Part shown: positions 25,147 through 34,590 of the stretch, in pieces
Layout: every line of letters starts with the position of its first letter
Position numbering within the stretch: the stretch's first letter is position 1
From: Sporomusa sp. KB1
GTDB taxonomy: Bacteria; Bacillota; Negativicutes; Sporomusales; Sporomusaceae
DNA: 64,000 bases
Assembly (NCBI RefSeq): GCF_007830295.1
Contig: NZ_VLKC01000001.1
Span: forward strand, 453,773-517,772
Reading direction: 5' to 3'
Notes under the pieces: generated by a model
Database searches by the model: none
The model's input: the letters and a program-made list of their open reading frames with translations, nothing else
Told to the model about the DNA's origin: nothing
Position numbers and translations under genes: made by a program

Positions 25147-26946
25147 TTATACGTGACTGTTGCTGATTTCCACCTTTAGTTGCAATACATTAGTAAAGAA
25201 TTCGGCAGGCACAAGCGTCTTCTCATTAACTAACTCAGGTGCATAGTCCAACTGGATAGTCGATTTTGACTTTTCATAGTTTTTACTACCTATTCGCATA
25301 GTCGCTGTTGAATTCATAGCATTTCGAAGTTCCACAGCATTTTGTCCACCGTCCCAAATTACGTCATATCCTAAGCTTTCAGCTATAACACGAAGCGGAA
25401 GCATTACAATATTCCCTCTTGTTATAATACTATCGTCTTTGTCTAACGCCAGTTCGCGTCCGTTTACAGAAATAACGCCTGCGCCAACATGAACCTTTAT
25501 ATCAGCCCTCGCAGGAAGCAATACTACCTTGGTTGCTTTAGCCTGCCCAGGCATGCTCATGGTCATTACATCATACCATACAACTAATTCCGAACCTTCT
25601 TTGATAGCTGTTGTTTGCTCAAATACATCAGGACTAATTGTCACTAATCTGTCTCCGTTTGTGCAAAGTACCTGTACGCTGCCATCTTGATTCTCCTTAA
25701 CGTTAGCCACTTTCATATACATGCCCGCACTGCCTTTTGCGGGCGTACCAACGATTAAAGCAATGGCATTACCTTGAGGAGGCATGCTTTTTGTAACCAT
25801 TGGCCCGTAATAAGCTGTTACTGCATCACCCGGCTTCAAGTCCTGAAACTCAATAGGGGTACCGTTTTCTGCACTTACAATATTTGTGGTGTCATTACTA
25901 TTTAAAACTATATCCTTGTAAGAACCTTCGCCTACAATCCTGATTCGTTTACTGTTAATTTCTTTTATTTCGCCTTTTGACGAAATTATATTATTAGCAA
26001 TGTTCCCATCCATTTGATTAGCAACGTTAGTGACCGATTCTTCCGCAAGCGCATTAATGCTATCGCCACTTGTCATAGATGATGCCATAATCAACGTTGA
26101 TTGTGACTGCCAATTAATGCCTGTGTATTTAAGTATGGTTTCTACTTCGGCCAATCTGTCCGCTCTATAAGCGCCCGAAAGACTTTGCATGCCTTTTAGT
26201 TCGTAGACCCCATCATTATCGATATCAATCGGTTCTAATTTGATAAAAGGAGCAGACATTATCTGCGTTTCTTTTTGAACTTTACCTTCTTTATCATAAA
26301 TACCTAACCGCAGATAATCTTCCCGGCGCTCACTTACTCCAACGGTTAGTGTTGTTTCATCGGTTGTATTAGTAAGGGCTACCTTCCAGCCATCTACAAA
26401 TTTGCCAGTAATGTTATTAGCATTGTTATCCTTAATGCCGAACAGTTCTTTTGGCTCACTGCCATTAAAAGATACGATATTATGATATGACCAGCCACCG
26501 CTGCCGCCTGATGCTGTTTCTACATAAACGTCAGCTATTTTATCACCCGTAAAATCGCCAGCGAAAAGATGTGGCTGATAACCGCCTACTTTATCAAGCC
26601 AATAAGTAGTAAGGGACTCATCTGCGCCGCTTTTTACCGTAACACTAAGATCTTTAGCAGCAGGCAAATTGGACGGTATTTTATGGCCAGCAAGATATAT
26701 CTTATCGGCTATGCCGTCACCAGTTACATCTACTTCAAGAGTATCCAAAATGTTATAGTCGGCAGGTAAGTTTATTTCCGTTGCCGGAATAGCTGGCAGG
26801 GGAGTTGGTAAAGCCTTCGTAGCACCAACAACTTGCCCATTGCTATTATAAACAGGTTTTGGTATGACGCTCGCATTCACTGGTATCATCGGTGTAATAA
26901 ATGAGCTTAGTACAATCGCTACTGTAAGAACTTTTATTTTTTTCAC
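25147..26946 (-). CDS. Secreted protein with VCBS-like beta region and copper amine oxidase N-like domain
   Basis: The 599-residue product has a signal peptide (KKIKVLTVAIVLSSFITPMI, cleavage near VNAS). Residues about 65-280 contain D-rich stretches VDVTGDGIADKIYL, AGDFTGDKIADVYVE and IDIDNDGVYEL, like FG-GAP/VCBS calcium-binding blades. A middle beta region (about 320-475) follows. The C terminus ISVNGRELALDKDDSIITRG, IVMLPLRVIAESLGYDVIWD and TLVPAEFFTNVL is a Cu_amine_oxidN1 domain, a cell-surface module common in Clostridia and Negativicutes. No enzyme domain is present. Probably a periplasmic or surface adhesion/sensing protein. Confidence 0.8.
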   Translation of the reverse strand: MKKIKVLTVAIVLSSFITPMIPVNASVIPKPVYNSNGQVVGATKALPTPLPAIPATEINLPADYNILDTLEVDVTGDGIADKIYLAGHKIPSNLPAAKDLSVTVKSGADESLTTYWLDKVGGYQPHLFAGDFTGDKIADVYVETASGGSGGWSYHNIVSFNGSEPKELFGIKDNNANNITGKFVDGWKVALTNTTDETTLTVGVSERREDYLRLGIYDKEGKVQKETQIMSAPFIKLEPIDIDNDGVYELKGMQSLSGAYRADRLAEVETILKYTGINWQSQSTLIMASSMTSGDSINALAEESVTNVANQMDGNIANNIISSKGEIKEINSKRIRIVGEGSYKDIVLNSNDTTNIVSAENGTPIEFQDLKPGDAVTAYYGPMVTKSMPPQGNAIALIVGTPAKGSAGMYMKVANVKENQDGSVQVLCTNGDRLVTISPDVFEQTTAIKEGSELVVWYDVMTMSMPGQAKATKVVLLPARADIKVHVGAGVISVNGRELALDKDDSIITRGNIVMLPLRVIAESLGYDVIWDGGQNAVELRNAMNSTATMRIGSKNYEKSKSTIQLDYAPELVNEKTLVPAEFFTNVLQLKVEISNSHV

Positions 26947-27144
26947 GTTTCAGGTCAACCTCCTTCTTCATTATTATAAACGGTGAACAAAGCAAAAAGT
27001 AACTGCTTCGTTCACCGCTGCTGAAAACATTTTTTAGGCTAATCATCAAAGCAACTGTAGGGACGATTCCGTTAGCCAACTCTACTAACATGTTTTTTCC
27101 ACTTTCTTATCTTGGTTCTAAAACTCTTGAACGGGGCAAGCGAA

Positions 27145-27915
27145 TTATAGAGTTTTTCCGGAAAGACTCTGAGCAGTCGTGTTCATCTGGTATTCAATCA
27201 GCTCTTTATACTTCTGACCGATTTCCGAAGCTGGGTTAACAAATACCCCTGAAGCCTTTCCTTCTTCTACGATTTTCCCTTTATCCATAAGAACAATTCG
27301 ATCTGCAACCCGCAATGCAAAGGACAGCTCATGCGTTACGACAATCATGGTGCTGGATCGATACCGTGCCAGTTCTTCCATAACAACCAATACCTCGCGA
27401 ACCAAGATTGGATCGAGTGATGCCGTCGGTTCATCCCACATCATCAGTTCTGGCTCATAAGCCAATGCCCTTGCAATGCCAACACGTTGCTGTTGCCCCC
27501 CCGACAATTCATTTGGTTTATGATGTAAATGCTCTTCCAGGCCAACCTTAGCCATCGCATCATTAGCTTTATTTTGTGCTGTATCACGATCCATTCCGCC
27601 CATTACCAGACCAAACATTACGTTTTCCAGAGCCGTTAAGCGACCAATCAGATTAAAGTGCTGAAAAACAAAACCGATGCGCTTACGAATTTTTTGTAGT
27701 TCATCTGGATCCAGTGTAAGGATATTAACATCATGAAGTAAAATGTTGCCTTGGTCTGGCTCGATAAGACGATTAATTGTTCGAATTGTTGTCGACTTGC
27801 CGCAACCTGATGGTCCCATCAAGACAAGAATTTCTCCGGTGGTAACTGAGAGATTTAGCCCATCTATAGCTTTGATACTGCCAAATTGTTTATGTAAGTC
27901 TTGTATAACAAGCAT
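27145..27915 (-). CDS. ABC transporter ATP-binding protein, polar amino acid type
   Basis: A 256-residue ATPase with Walker A GPSGCGKST (about 34-42), Q-loop VFQHFN, signature LSGGQQQRVGIARAL and Walker B with catalytic Glu (ELMMWDEPTASLDP), then the switch His (VVTHE). It is closest in pattern to GlnQ/HisP-type importers; MMWDEPT replaces the common MLFDEPT. The gene starts 12 bp after the stop of the 788-aa permease, so the two are co-transcribed. No periplasmic binding-protein gene is present; that part may be built into the large permease. Confidence 0.93.
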   Translation of the reverse strand: MLVIQDLHKQFGSIKAIDGLNLSVTTGEILVLMGPSGCGKSTTIRTINRLIEPDQGNILLHDVNILTLDPDELQKIRKRIGFVFQHFNLIGRLTALENVMFGLVMGGMDRDTAQNKANDAMAKVGLEEHLHHKPNELSGGQQQRVGIARALAYEPELMMWDEPTASLDPILVREVLVVMEELARYRSSTMIVVTHELSFALRVADRIVLMDKGKIVEEGKASGVFVNPASEIGQKYKELIEYQMNTTAQSLSGKTL

Positions 27916-27927
27916 GTTAACACCCGC

Positions 27928-30294
27928 TTATTTAAACTTCACCTTTCTCCGGTTAAGCTTTTGGAGCAAGCCGGGACGAGCATTAGGAATCACAATCTCA
28001 CGCATTATTTCATCAAAGGATAACCCTAATGCTTCACCTGCGCTGACTTCTTCACTCGCAACCGGATTAATTTTTTCAGCATTATTCGCTATAAATAAAC
28101 CCAGTGCGGCTCCTAAGATCGGGACTGCGAACCATGGTACATACGGAATACCCCCGCCTGATAAAACAAACATAGCTGTGAGAAGCAATGCCCCCATGCC
28201 CATACCGTATAGGCACTCAGAAGCTGCAAAAACATTTTCAACCCCCTGTATCAACCTTCTCCAACCTTTAGTTGGCAGCTTTCGAATAACATTTCGTTGT
28301 CTCAGGATGACGGTCATAACTGCGGTGTGATCTAATGTTAAGAGGACAACGGTTGCAACCAGCGAAACTAATCCGGCTAAAACGGCTTTTACCTGAGTCA
28401 AAATTGTCATGACTTCCGCGCGGGGATCAGGTTCTATGACCCCCAGTGGCGATGTGTAGAACGATAAATTCGAGTTTCCAACGACCCGATAAATTGTTGG
28501 CGCTGCCAACTCTGTTGCGACATTACCTTTTGTCAGTATCTGGAGGCGCTGACTGGCTATAACCTGTCCGGCAATAAACTGATCCATAAGCTTCACTGAC
28601 CGGCTAATCTCTTCATCGCTTAAATTAGGTACGGCAGCTCCGAGATACTGTAACTGTGCTGCTACCAGTGGGGTATTAAACTGTTGTATTTGTCCTAACC
28701 GCCCTCCAGTTGCATCAAGGGTTTGACGCGTTTTTTCTGTATCGAAATTACGTAAGCTGGCAATTGTATTATTGCCGTTAGCTACGATGCTATCAATGGC
28801 AGTCCGAGCTCGCCGAGCATCAGCTGCAACGTTATCCAATGTTCGTAATCGTGTTTGAAGATTAATAAGATTTTGCTGCATAGCAGTCATTTCGTTAATA
28901 CTAGGCGCTACATCAGGTTTTAACAACCGAACGACTTGCAGCGTATTTACAAGGCTGCCCATTGCTTGGGCCGAGTTGCCTACCTGCAGTTGAATCGCCG
29001 ATGTGTCCAAACTAGCTAAACCACTGGTAGCTGCTTGAATAGTAGCCCCTGCATTACTTAAACTGGTTAACGTTTGTTCAACTGCTCCCAAACTAGTGTT
29101 ATAGTTATCAAGCGACGTATTGGCGATTCCAATCATGCTTTGCGCATCCTGGACAAATCCAGGTATTTGGCCGACTAGCTTAGATGTCTCTCCTAGCGCA
29201 TTGCCAAGTTCACTCCGAGGATTGCGAAAATTTGCCGTTCCAATAGGTGAGGCTATTGTAGAGTTACTAACCAAAAAACCCTGACTTTCAGACAACTTGC
29301 TAGCATCGCCCTGAATTACCATGCCCTCGGCAGTGCCATCGTTCTTTATTGCTGTTACCTGAACTAAAACATTTGCCTGGTCAACAACTGCACCTGCGGC
29401 AAGAATATTGGGTGACGCTCCTTGAAATGCAATTACATCGCCAGGACGCATGGTAAAACCTGAAGGCAAGCGAATGACAGCTTTTGTCGCATAAGCAGTT
29501 AGAAACTTTTTGAGTTCAATCATAGTACTAACGAGATAAGCCATATCATTGCGCTTGGTATCAGCAGATACGCTTTCCGCAAATCCAATCGCCCTATCGG
29601 ATCGCAGTGCATCTGCAAGCTGCTCGCCCATGCGAATAGGATTGTCTGGCTCACCGCCAACAGGAAAGGCTATGTCAATTAATTGATATTGACCTAAGAC
29701 TCTCTCTATTTCAGCATTCACAGCAGAAGATTGCTCCAATGACTGTACAAGTACTGTGACTGATTTTCCGTCGCGGAAAGCAAACAATACCCCCTTTATT
29801 TGCATTACTTGATCAATTACCAAATCTTTTGCCCCATCGGGTACAGCTTTTAAGGTTATCCGTGGCTCGGTCATAATACTGATTCCTGACCGCCCGGGAA
29901 CACTCCCAAAAATTTGGTCAATTGTCTCATATGTTTGTTTCGTTTTGTATTCCGCTGGTATACCAACCATAAAGCTTGTCAAACCCGTGATAGTTGGTCC
30001 TTCCTTGAGCCTGGCACCAGGAAATACCTGACTTATGATTTTTTCTATTTGTGCCCGTCCCTCTTCTTTCACTTCCTCCCGCACATTAACTAGAAAGTCA
30101 AACTCGCCGTACTCGCCAACAAGTGAAGTAATGGTCTCTGAAAAATAGGAATTCGCCGTCATAGCCAGTACTCTAGCCAACGCACTACCAATAACGATAC
30201 TAACAATCAAGAGAATCACTATATCACGGTTAAATGAGTTGCGAAAAAAGGTACGCAACACCTGTTTTCGTAAAGTAGTCAATGTTTTGGCCAT
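27928..30294 (-). CDS. Large ABC transporter permease with long extracytoplasmic helical region
   Basis: A 788-residue protein. One helix near the N terminus (IVILLIVSIVIGSALARVLA) is followed by about 600 residues predicted outside the membrane. These include a GSVPGRSGISI-type mixed region, then long heptad-rich helices (about 360-610, TSLSNAGATIQAATSGLASL and RLRTLDNVAADARRARTAID). Three or four helices follow (VLAGLVSLVATVVLLTL, GALLLTAMFVLSGGGIPYVP, VPILGAALGLFI). Near the C terminus EALGLSFDEIMREIVIPNAR resembles the EAA coupling loop of ABC permeases. No standard importer or MacB permease has this layout. The ATPase at 27145 is its partner. It is divergent from an FtsH-like protease. 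Confidence 0.8.
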   Translation of the reverse strand: MAKTLTTLRKQVLRTFFRNSFNRDIVILLIVSIVIGSALARVLAMTANSYFSETITSLVGEYGEFDFLVNVREEVKEEGRAQIEKIISQVFPGARLKEGPTITGLTSFMVGIPAEYKTKQTYETIDQIFGSVPGRSGISIMTEPRITLKAVPDGAKDLVIDQVMQIKGVLFAFRDGKSVTVLVQSLEQSSAVNAEIERVLGQYQLIDIAFPVGGEPDNPIRMGEQLADALRSDRAIGFAESVSADTKRNDMAYLVSTMIELKKFLTAYATKAVIRLPSGFTMRPGDVIAFQGASPNILAAGAVVDQANVLVQVTAIKNDGTAEGMVIQGDASKLSESQGFLVSNSTIASPIGTANFRNPRSELGNALGETSKLVGQIPGFVQDAQSMIGIANTSLDNYNTSLGAVEQTLTSLSNAGATIQAATSGLASLDTSAIQLQVGNSAQAMGSLVNTLQVVRLLKPDVAPSINEMTAMQQNLINLQTRLRTLDNVAADARRARTAIDSIVANGNNTIASLRNFDTEKTRQTLDATGGRLGQIQQFNTPLVAAQLQYLGAAVPNLSDEEISRSVKLMDQFIAGQVIASQRLQILTKGNVATELAAPTIYRVVGNSNLSFYTSPLGVIEPDPRAEVMTILTQVKAVLAGLVSLVATVVLLTLDHTAVMTVILRQRNVIRKLPTKGWRRLIQGVENVFAASECLYGMGMGALLLTAMFVLSGGGIPYVPWFAVPILGAALGLFIANNAEKINPVASEEVSAGEALGLSFDEIMREIVIPNARPGLLQKLNRRKVKFK

Positions 30295-30585
30295 GAATGC
30301 GAACCCCTCTTGAAAATAGTAAACCGTCCTGCAATTACTTTTAAGTATTTGCAGAACTTCTTATTTTACTCACCTGATTTAGCTGAGTTATTTTTGCTTT
30401 TACAAACTGTAAATAGCTTGAACTTACCCTATCTGCTTTCCATCAGATTTCACCAACCTACCGATTGGTATGTTTACCTATTATTTTTGTTTATTATCAG
30501 CCAAAATCCGGGCAATCTATATTTAGTATCTCTTTCTAAGAAAACAATTCCACGACAAACTAAAATTATCAGCACCGGAGGAATT

Positions 30586-32397
30586 ATGGATAAAAAGCAT
30601 ACCTTCTCTACGAGCTTTTTTGTATTGGCATTAATAGTCGCTTGGCTTTTTAATGATCTAATTTATAAGCCGTTCATCATTCGGGAGACACAAGTCAGTT
30701 ACAATGAGTTTATTCAAGACTTAAATGATAACAAGGTCGAACAGGTTATTTTATCAAGTGACCGGATTATATTCACCTTGAAAGCTGACGAAGGACAAAA
30801 AACATCAATAGCTAACGTAGTTGCTATTAACGACCCAAAGCTGATCGACCGGCTACTTGCTTCAGGTGTATCATTTTCCGCTCAACCGCAAACAAAAAGT
30901 TTGTTTGCGTCAATACTTGGCTGGATTCTTCCCATGCTACCCTTGCTTTTAATTTGGTACTTCATCTTTAAACGTATGGGCGGCGCAGGAAATGCCATGT
31001 CGCTAGGGAAAAGCAAGGCGAACGAAATTCAAGGTGAAATGATTGGTATAAAATTTAAGGATGTAGGCGGTGTCGGTGAAGCTGAAGTCGAACTACGCGA
31101 AATTATAGAGTATTTAAAGCGACCACAGAAATTCAGCCACATGGGCGCAAAACTTCCCAAGGGAGTTATGCTAGCAGGGCCTCCTGGCACAGGCAAAACT
31201 TTGCTTGCCAAGGCTACTGCAGGTGAGGCAGGTGTTCCTTTTTTCTTTTTAACCGGCTCTAGTTTTGTTGAAATGTTTGTTGGTGTAGGAGCTGCTAGAG
31301 TTCGTGATTTATTTCAGCAAGCGCAAAAAAAAGCACCATGCATTATTTTTATTGATGAAATCGATGCCATTGGGCAGGCTCGGACAAGTATAGGGCGAAT
31401 TGGCGGTAATAGTGAGCAGGAAAATACTCTTAATCAACTCCTTGGCGAAATGGATGGCTTTAAGTCTAATTCCGGCGTAGTAATTATGGCAGCTACTAAC
31501 CGGCCTGAAATTCTCGATCCTGCGTTAGTGCGACCAGGCCGTTTTGACCGTCAAATCCAAGTAACGTTACCTACAGAACCAGGCCGCCTTGAAATACTAA
31601 CAATCCATACGCGGGAGATGCCGCTGGCATCAGATGTAAGCCTTGAACGTCTAGCCAAAATTACCGCAGGGTTCTCGGGAGCAGAGCTGGCTAATATTGC
31701 TAACGAAGCATCACTACTTGCAATACGCCGTAATTCAGAAACAGTGTCAATGCATGATTTTGATTTGGCTATTGAGCGTATTGTGGCCGGTCTTCAACGA
31801 AAAACGCCGCTTTCCGAAGATATACGTAAAAAAGTAGCTTATCATGAAGTAGGGCATGCCCTTACTGCCTACTATCTGTCTGGAACTGATCCAGTTCATA
31901 AAATTAGCATTATCCCGACAGCAAAAGGTGCTCTAGGCTATACCATGCAGATGCCTGAAGAGGATCGTTATCTTATCGGTGAAAACGAACTTCGGTCACG
32001 AATGGCTGTCATGCTTGGTGGACGGGCGGCCGAACTTATCGTATTTAAAGAAGCCACCACCGGCGCTTCTAATGATTTAGATCGAGCAACAGAAATGGCG
32101 CGCCGAATGGTGACGGAATTTGGCATGTCTAAAAAGCTTGGGCCAGTTAGACTCGCAACCTCTACAGGTTCCTATTTACAAACCGGATTAACCGCAAGAA
32201 CCGATTTAAGTCCCGCAACAGTTGCTTCGATTGACGAAGAAATTGGATCATTGCTGAAGGAATCACAAGAAACTGCTATCAAAATTTTGACAGATCATAT
32301 TGAAATATTACATCACGTTTCACGTTTTCTTCAGGATAAGGAAGTAATGTCTGGAGATCAACTTGCCGAAATTGCAAAATCAATGGTGCAACGCTAG
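30586..32397 (+). CDS. FtsH-like ATP-dependent zinc metalloprotease
   Basis: The 603-residue protein starts at the ATG 30586 after accggagga; an open extension to 30310 is discarded. TM1 is at about 7-25, an FtsH extracellular domain at about 30-105 and TM2 at about 108-130. The AAA+ domain has Walker A GPPGTGKT (about 198), Walker B IIFIDEID and the SRH region [20 protein letters not shown]. The zinc protease has HEVGH (about 420) and a third ligand region [11 protein letters not shown]. It degrades membrane and regulatory proteins. Canonical ftsH usually sits near hpt/tilS; this copy lies alone, divergent from an ABC transporter, so it may be a second, specialised paralogue. Confidence 0.92.
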   Translation: MDKKHTFSTSFFVLALIVAWLFNDLIYKPFIIRETQVSYNEFIQDLNDNKVEQVILSSDRIIFTLKADEGQKTSIANVVAINDPKLIDRLLASGVSFSAQPQTKSLFASILGWILPMLPLLLIWYFIFKRMGGAGNAMSLGKSKANEIQGEMIGIKFKDVGGVGEAEVELREIIEYLKRPQKFSHMGAKLPKGVMLAGPPGTGKTLLAKATAGEAGVPFFFLTGSSFVEMFVGVGAARVRDLFQQAQKKAPCIIFIDEIDAIGQARTSIGRIGGNSEQENTLNQLLGEMDGFKSNSGVVIMAATNRPEILDPALVRPGRFDRQIQVTLPTEPGRLEILTIHTREMPLASDVSLERLAKITAGFSGAELANIANEASLLAIRRNSETVSMHDFDLAIERIVAGLQRKTPLSEDIRKKVAYHEVGHALTAYYLSGTDPVHKISIIPTAKGALGYTMQMPEEDRYLIGENELRSRMAVMLGGRAAELIVFKEATTGASNDLDRATEMARRMVTEFGMSKKLGPVRLATSTGSYLQTGLTARTDLSPATVASIDEEIGSLLKESQETAIKILTDHIEILHHVSRFLQDKEVMSGDQLAEIAKSMVQR

Positions 32398-32502
32398 CAT
32401 GCGGCATTCTTCAACAGTAACTTTGTTTATTTATCTTTCATAACAATCATCTTTCGCCATTAGTAGTGATACGGTTCTCTCTGCCTATACTTAAATAACT
32501 CC

Positions 32503-32712
32503 CTAACAAATCAACTCGCCCGGTTTATAGCCGTCAGGCAATTCTTCTTCACTTAAAAATTTGAAATTGTCATCACGCAGTATTGGTAAAAATACTGCGT
32601 AGGGAATCCCGGAAAACTCACCGGCATAATTACTTGCTCCGAACCACCTACCCTCTTTGCTGCTCAAATTTGCGTATTTTCCTGGAAATTTTGAATATGA
32701 GTTTCCAAAAGA
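32503..32712 (-). pseudogene. 3' remnant of an unrecognised gene
   Basis: A clean frame just after a stop reads SFGNSYSKFPGKYANLSSKE, GRWFGASNYAGEFSGIPYAV, FLPILRDDNFKFLSEEELPD and GYKPGELIC. The composition is clearly protein-like. There is no start codon or ribosome binding site; upstream lies the GntR promoter region. I infer the tail of a lost gene. Family unknown. The remaining gap 32398-32802 holds only the operator at 32731..32753. Confidence 0.5.
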
Positions 32713-32730
32713 CTAATTGAAGGTGCTTAA

Positions 32731-32753
32731 TGAAACACTTGAAAAATGTTTCA
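32731..32753 (+). promoter_or_regulatory. Inverted repeat upstream of the GntR gene, likely autoregulatory operator
   Basis: TGAAACA, nine bases, TGTTTCA: a 23-bp palindrome 50-72 bp before the GntR start, followed by aatgtaatataa-type -10 sequence. The position suits autorepression by the regulator at 32803. Confidence 0.5.
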
Positions 32754-32802
32754 TTTTAATGTAATATAAGGACGATATTTCATATTTTCAGGAGGATTTA
32801 TT

Positions 32803-33516
32803 ATGTCCCCTATTAAAAGAGTCAGGCTATCTGATACAGTAGTCGAAGAAGTTTTAAAAGCTCTTGAAAATGGTCGATTTAAACCTGGGGAAAAAATTCC
32901 GTCAGAAGCTGTTTTGACAAAAGAATTTGGCGTCAGCCGGACAACCCTACGAGAAGCATTTCAAAAACTTGAATTATTGGGCAAAATGTCTATTCGCCAA
33001 GGTGACGGAACATACGTAAATGATGATCAGAAACCTACTATATACAACCATATCAACTCTGCTTTCGTATTCGGCAATACAGATGTAACCAAGCTTTTAG
33101 AGGCTAGGGAGTGTTTAGAGACTTATGCAATAAAATTAGCCACTAGTCGTGCTACTGCAGAGGATGTTGCCAAACTTTATGTAACTATTGGCACGGAAAA
33201 AGCTGATCTCAATCCCTATACTTTTCCTGAACAAGACTTCTTATTTCATCAGCTAATCATAGAACTCAGTGATAATTCAATTCTCTCAAATTTTTGGACT
33301 TCGATTATGCCTTTGATTAAGGAAGAACAATCTCACATAGTTCATATACCTGGTGTAATGGAGCAATCATGGGAATCCCACAGACAGATTATTAAATCTA
33401 TTGAACAAAAAGATGCCAAGAAGGCCCAAATGTGCATGCAAAAACATTTATCTTTATTACTTGGAATTGTTTTATCAGATGTTTCACATAGGAAAAATCA
33501 GGATAATAATAAGTAA
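32803..33516 (+). CDS. GntR family regulator, FadR subfamily
   Basis: A 237-residue protein. The winged helix occupies residues 8-75 (VVEEVLKALENGRFKPGEKI, PSEAVLTKEFGVSRTTLREA, FQKLELLGKMSIRQGDGTYV). The all-helical FCD effector domain follows (LLEARECLETYAIKLA, DFLFHQLIIELSDNSIL, SHRQIIKSIEQKDAKKAQMC). FCD-type regulators sense short carboxylates such as lactate, pyruvate and gluconate. It starts after aggaggattt. The adjoining genes are remnants, so the target is not obvious. Candidate sites of the PdhR/LldR type upstream of the cyclase-panE-panB operon could belong to this or the second GntR at 49182. Confidence 0.88.
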   Translation: MSPIKRVRLSDTVVEEVLKALENGRFKPGEKIPSEAVLTKEFGVSRTTLREAFQKLELLGKMSIRQGDGTYVNDDQKPTIYNHINSAFVFGNTDVTKLLEARECLETYAIKLATSRATAEDVAKLYVTIGTEKADLNPYTFPEQDFLFHQLIIELSDNSILSNFWTSIMPLIKEEQSHIVHIPGVMEQSWESHRQIIKSIEQKDAKKAQMCMQKHLSLLLGIVLSDVSHRKNQDNNK

Positions 33517-33750
33517 TAGTAGTTTTTATATGCCCATTGGAATTGTACCAATTAATCATATATCTTACTATTACTAAATTAATGACAGGATTTATCTAAA
33601 TTATACAAAAGGAAGACATCTTTGTGCATTAACACAAGAAGTCTTCTTTTTTCTTGAAATCTCCCGTTATCGAATAAGATTAATCATTAAAGTGAGGTCA
33701 GTAATGGAACAGCTTTCTCCTTGATTTTTTTTCTGATCTTGATCTCAAAC

Positions 33751-34286
33751 TTATACTACCTCTGCAATCTTCTCTAGATTAGTTGCTGAAGTAGCAATTT
33801 GCTCTAATGAAGCCGAAATTTGTTCAGTTGCAGCCGCCTGTCGATCACTTAGCTCTGTAGTCTGCATGATACTATGCATAATCCCTGAAAAATCTTGTTG
33901 AATTGTTGATATAATGTTCTTAATATCTTTTACTGACTCTCCACTATTGTTAGCCATCTTACGAATTTCTTCAGCTACCACTGCAAAACCACGACCGTGT
34001 TCCCCGGCTCTTGCTGCTTCAATAGAAGCGTTTAACCCACCTTCAGAGTAACTCCAACTATTTCTCTCGGCACTATGACCTGAACTTTCTCGCTAGTCTT
34101 TAAACACTTGTCAAGAGCAGTGCCCTCCAGTACTTTGTCACCTTCTTTTATTCCTAGTTGAAATGTCTTGGCATTTAAAAACATAACTATATTACGTTTA
34201 TCATCACAGATAGTAACAGTGCAATCAAGAGGAATCAGAGATTGATATTTATCGGCAGCTTTGATAACACTTTGCAGTTCCGTCAT
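33751..34286 (-). pseudogene. Methyl-accepting chemotaxis protein with internal deletion
   Basis: From the ATG 34286, residues 1-84 ([51 protein letters not shown]) are the N-terminal sensing domain of a short cytoplasmic chemoreceptor type common in Negativicutes. Directly after, in another frame, comes [20 protein letters not shown] and [20 protein letters not shown] to the end at 33751: the signalling tip and return helix. About 100 residues between them, including the first half of the coiled coil, are gone and the join is out of frame. It cannot assemble a normal receptor. Confidence 0.82.
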
Positions 34287-34311
34287 TGTTAATCCCCTTT
34301 ATACGTAATAT

Positions 34312-34416
34312 CTATTTAGGACTATCATCTACTTCCTTGCCAACTTCTTTACACATTTTTCTAAGATACTTTTCAAACATTTTGAATTTCAAGTGTTGCA
34401 TGGCTTCTATATCCAT
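34312..34416 (-). CDS. Possible 34-residue protein upstream of the chemoreceptor remnant
   Basis: The ATG 34414-34416 follows aaaggtgg. The product is MDIEAMQHLKFKMFEKYLRK followed by MCKEVGKEVDDSPK, a single amphipathic helix. It ends 25 bp before the chemoreceptor start and would be co-transcribed with it. Not recognised. Confidence 0.35.
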   Translation of the reverse strand: MDIEAMQHLKFKMFEKYLRKMCKEVGKEVDDSPK

Positions 34417-34551
34417 AATCCACCTTTATTTTTAGATTATGATATTTTGTTTCTATATTATAAACGTTTGTTTCAATTCAAATCTATCTAATCAGGACCA
34501 CCTGTAAAACGGATGTTACATATTGTGCCTCTAAATAAGAATTTGGGGTTC

Positions 34552-34580
34552 AACTGGCATCGTGAAGAACGATGCCAGTT
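34552..34580. terminator. Terminator of the SLH porin gene
   Basis: Perfect 11-bp arms aactggcatcg / cgatgccagtt close a seven-base loop, 11 bp after the porin stop on the minus strand. The T tract on the porin side is weak (gaaccccaaattctt). Confidence 0.7.
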
Positions 34581-34590
34581 GCTAGGTAAG

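Noticed and set aside
26846..27091. Minus-strand frame upstream of the CuAO-N protein
   Set aside because: It overlaps the signal peptide region of the real gene in another frame and has no supporting start.
30310..30585. Extended N terminus of the FtsH-like protein
   Set aside because: The 92 extra codons lack family similarity, whereas the ATG at 30586 has accggagga and starts directly before TM1.
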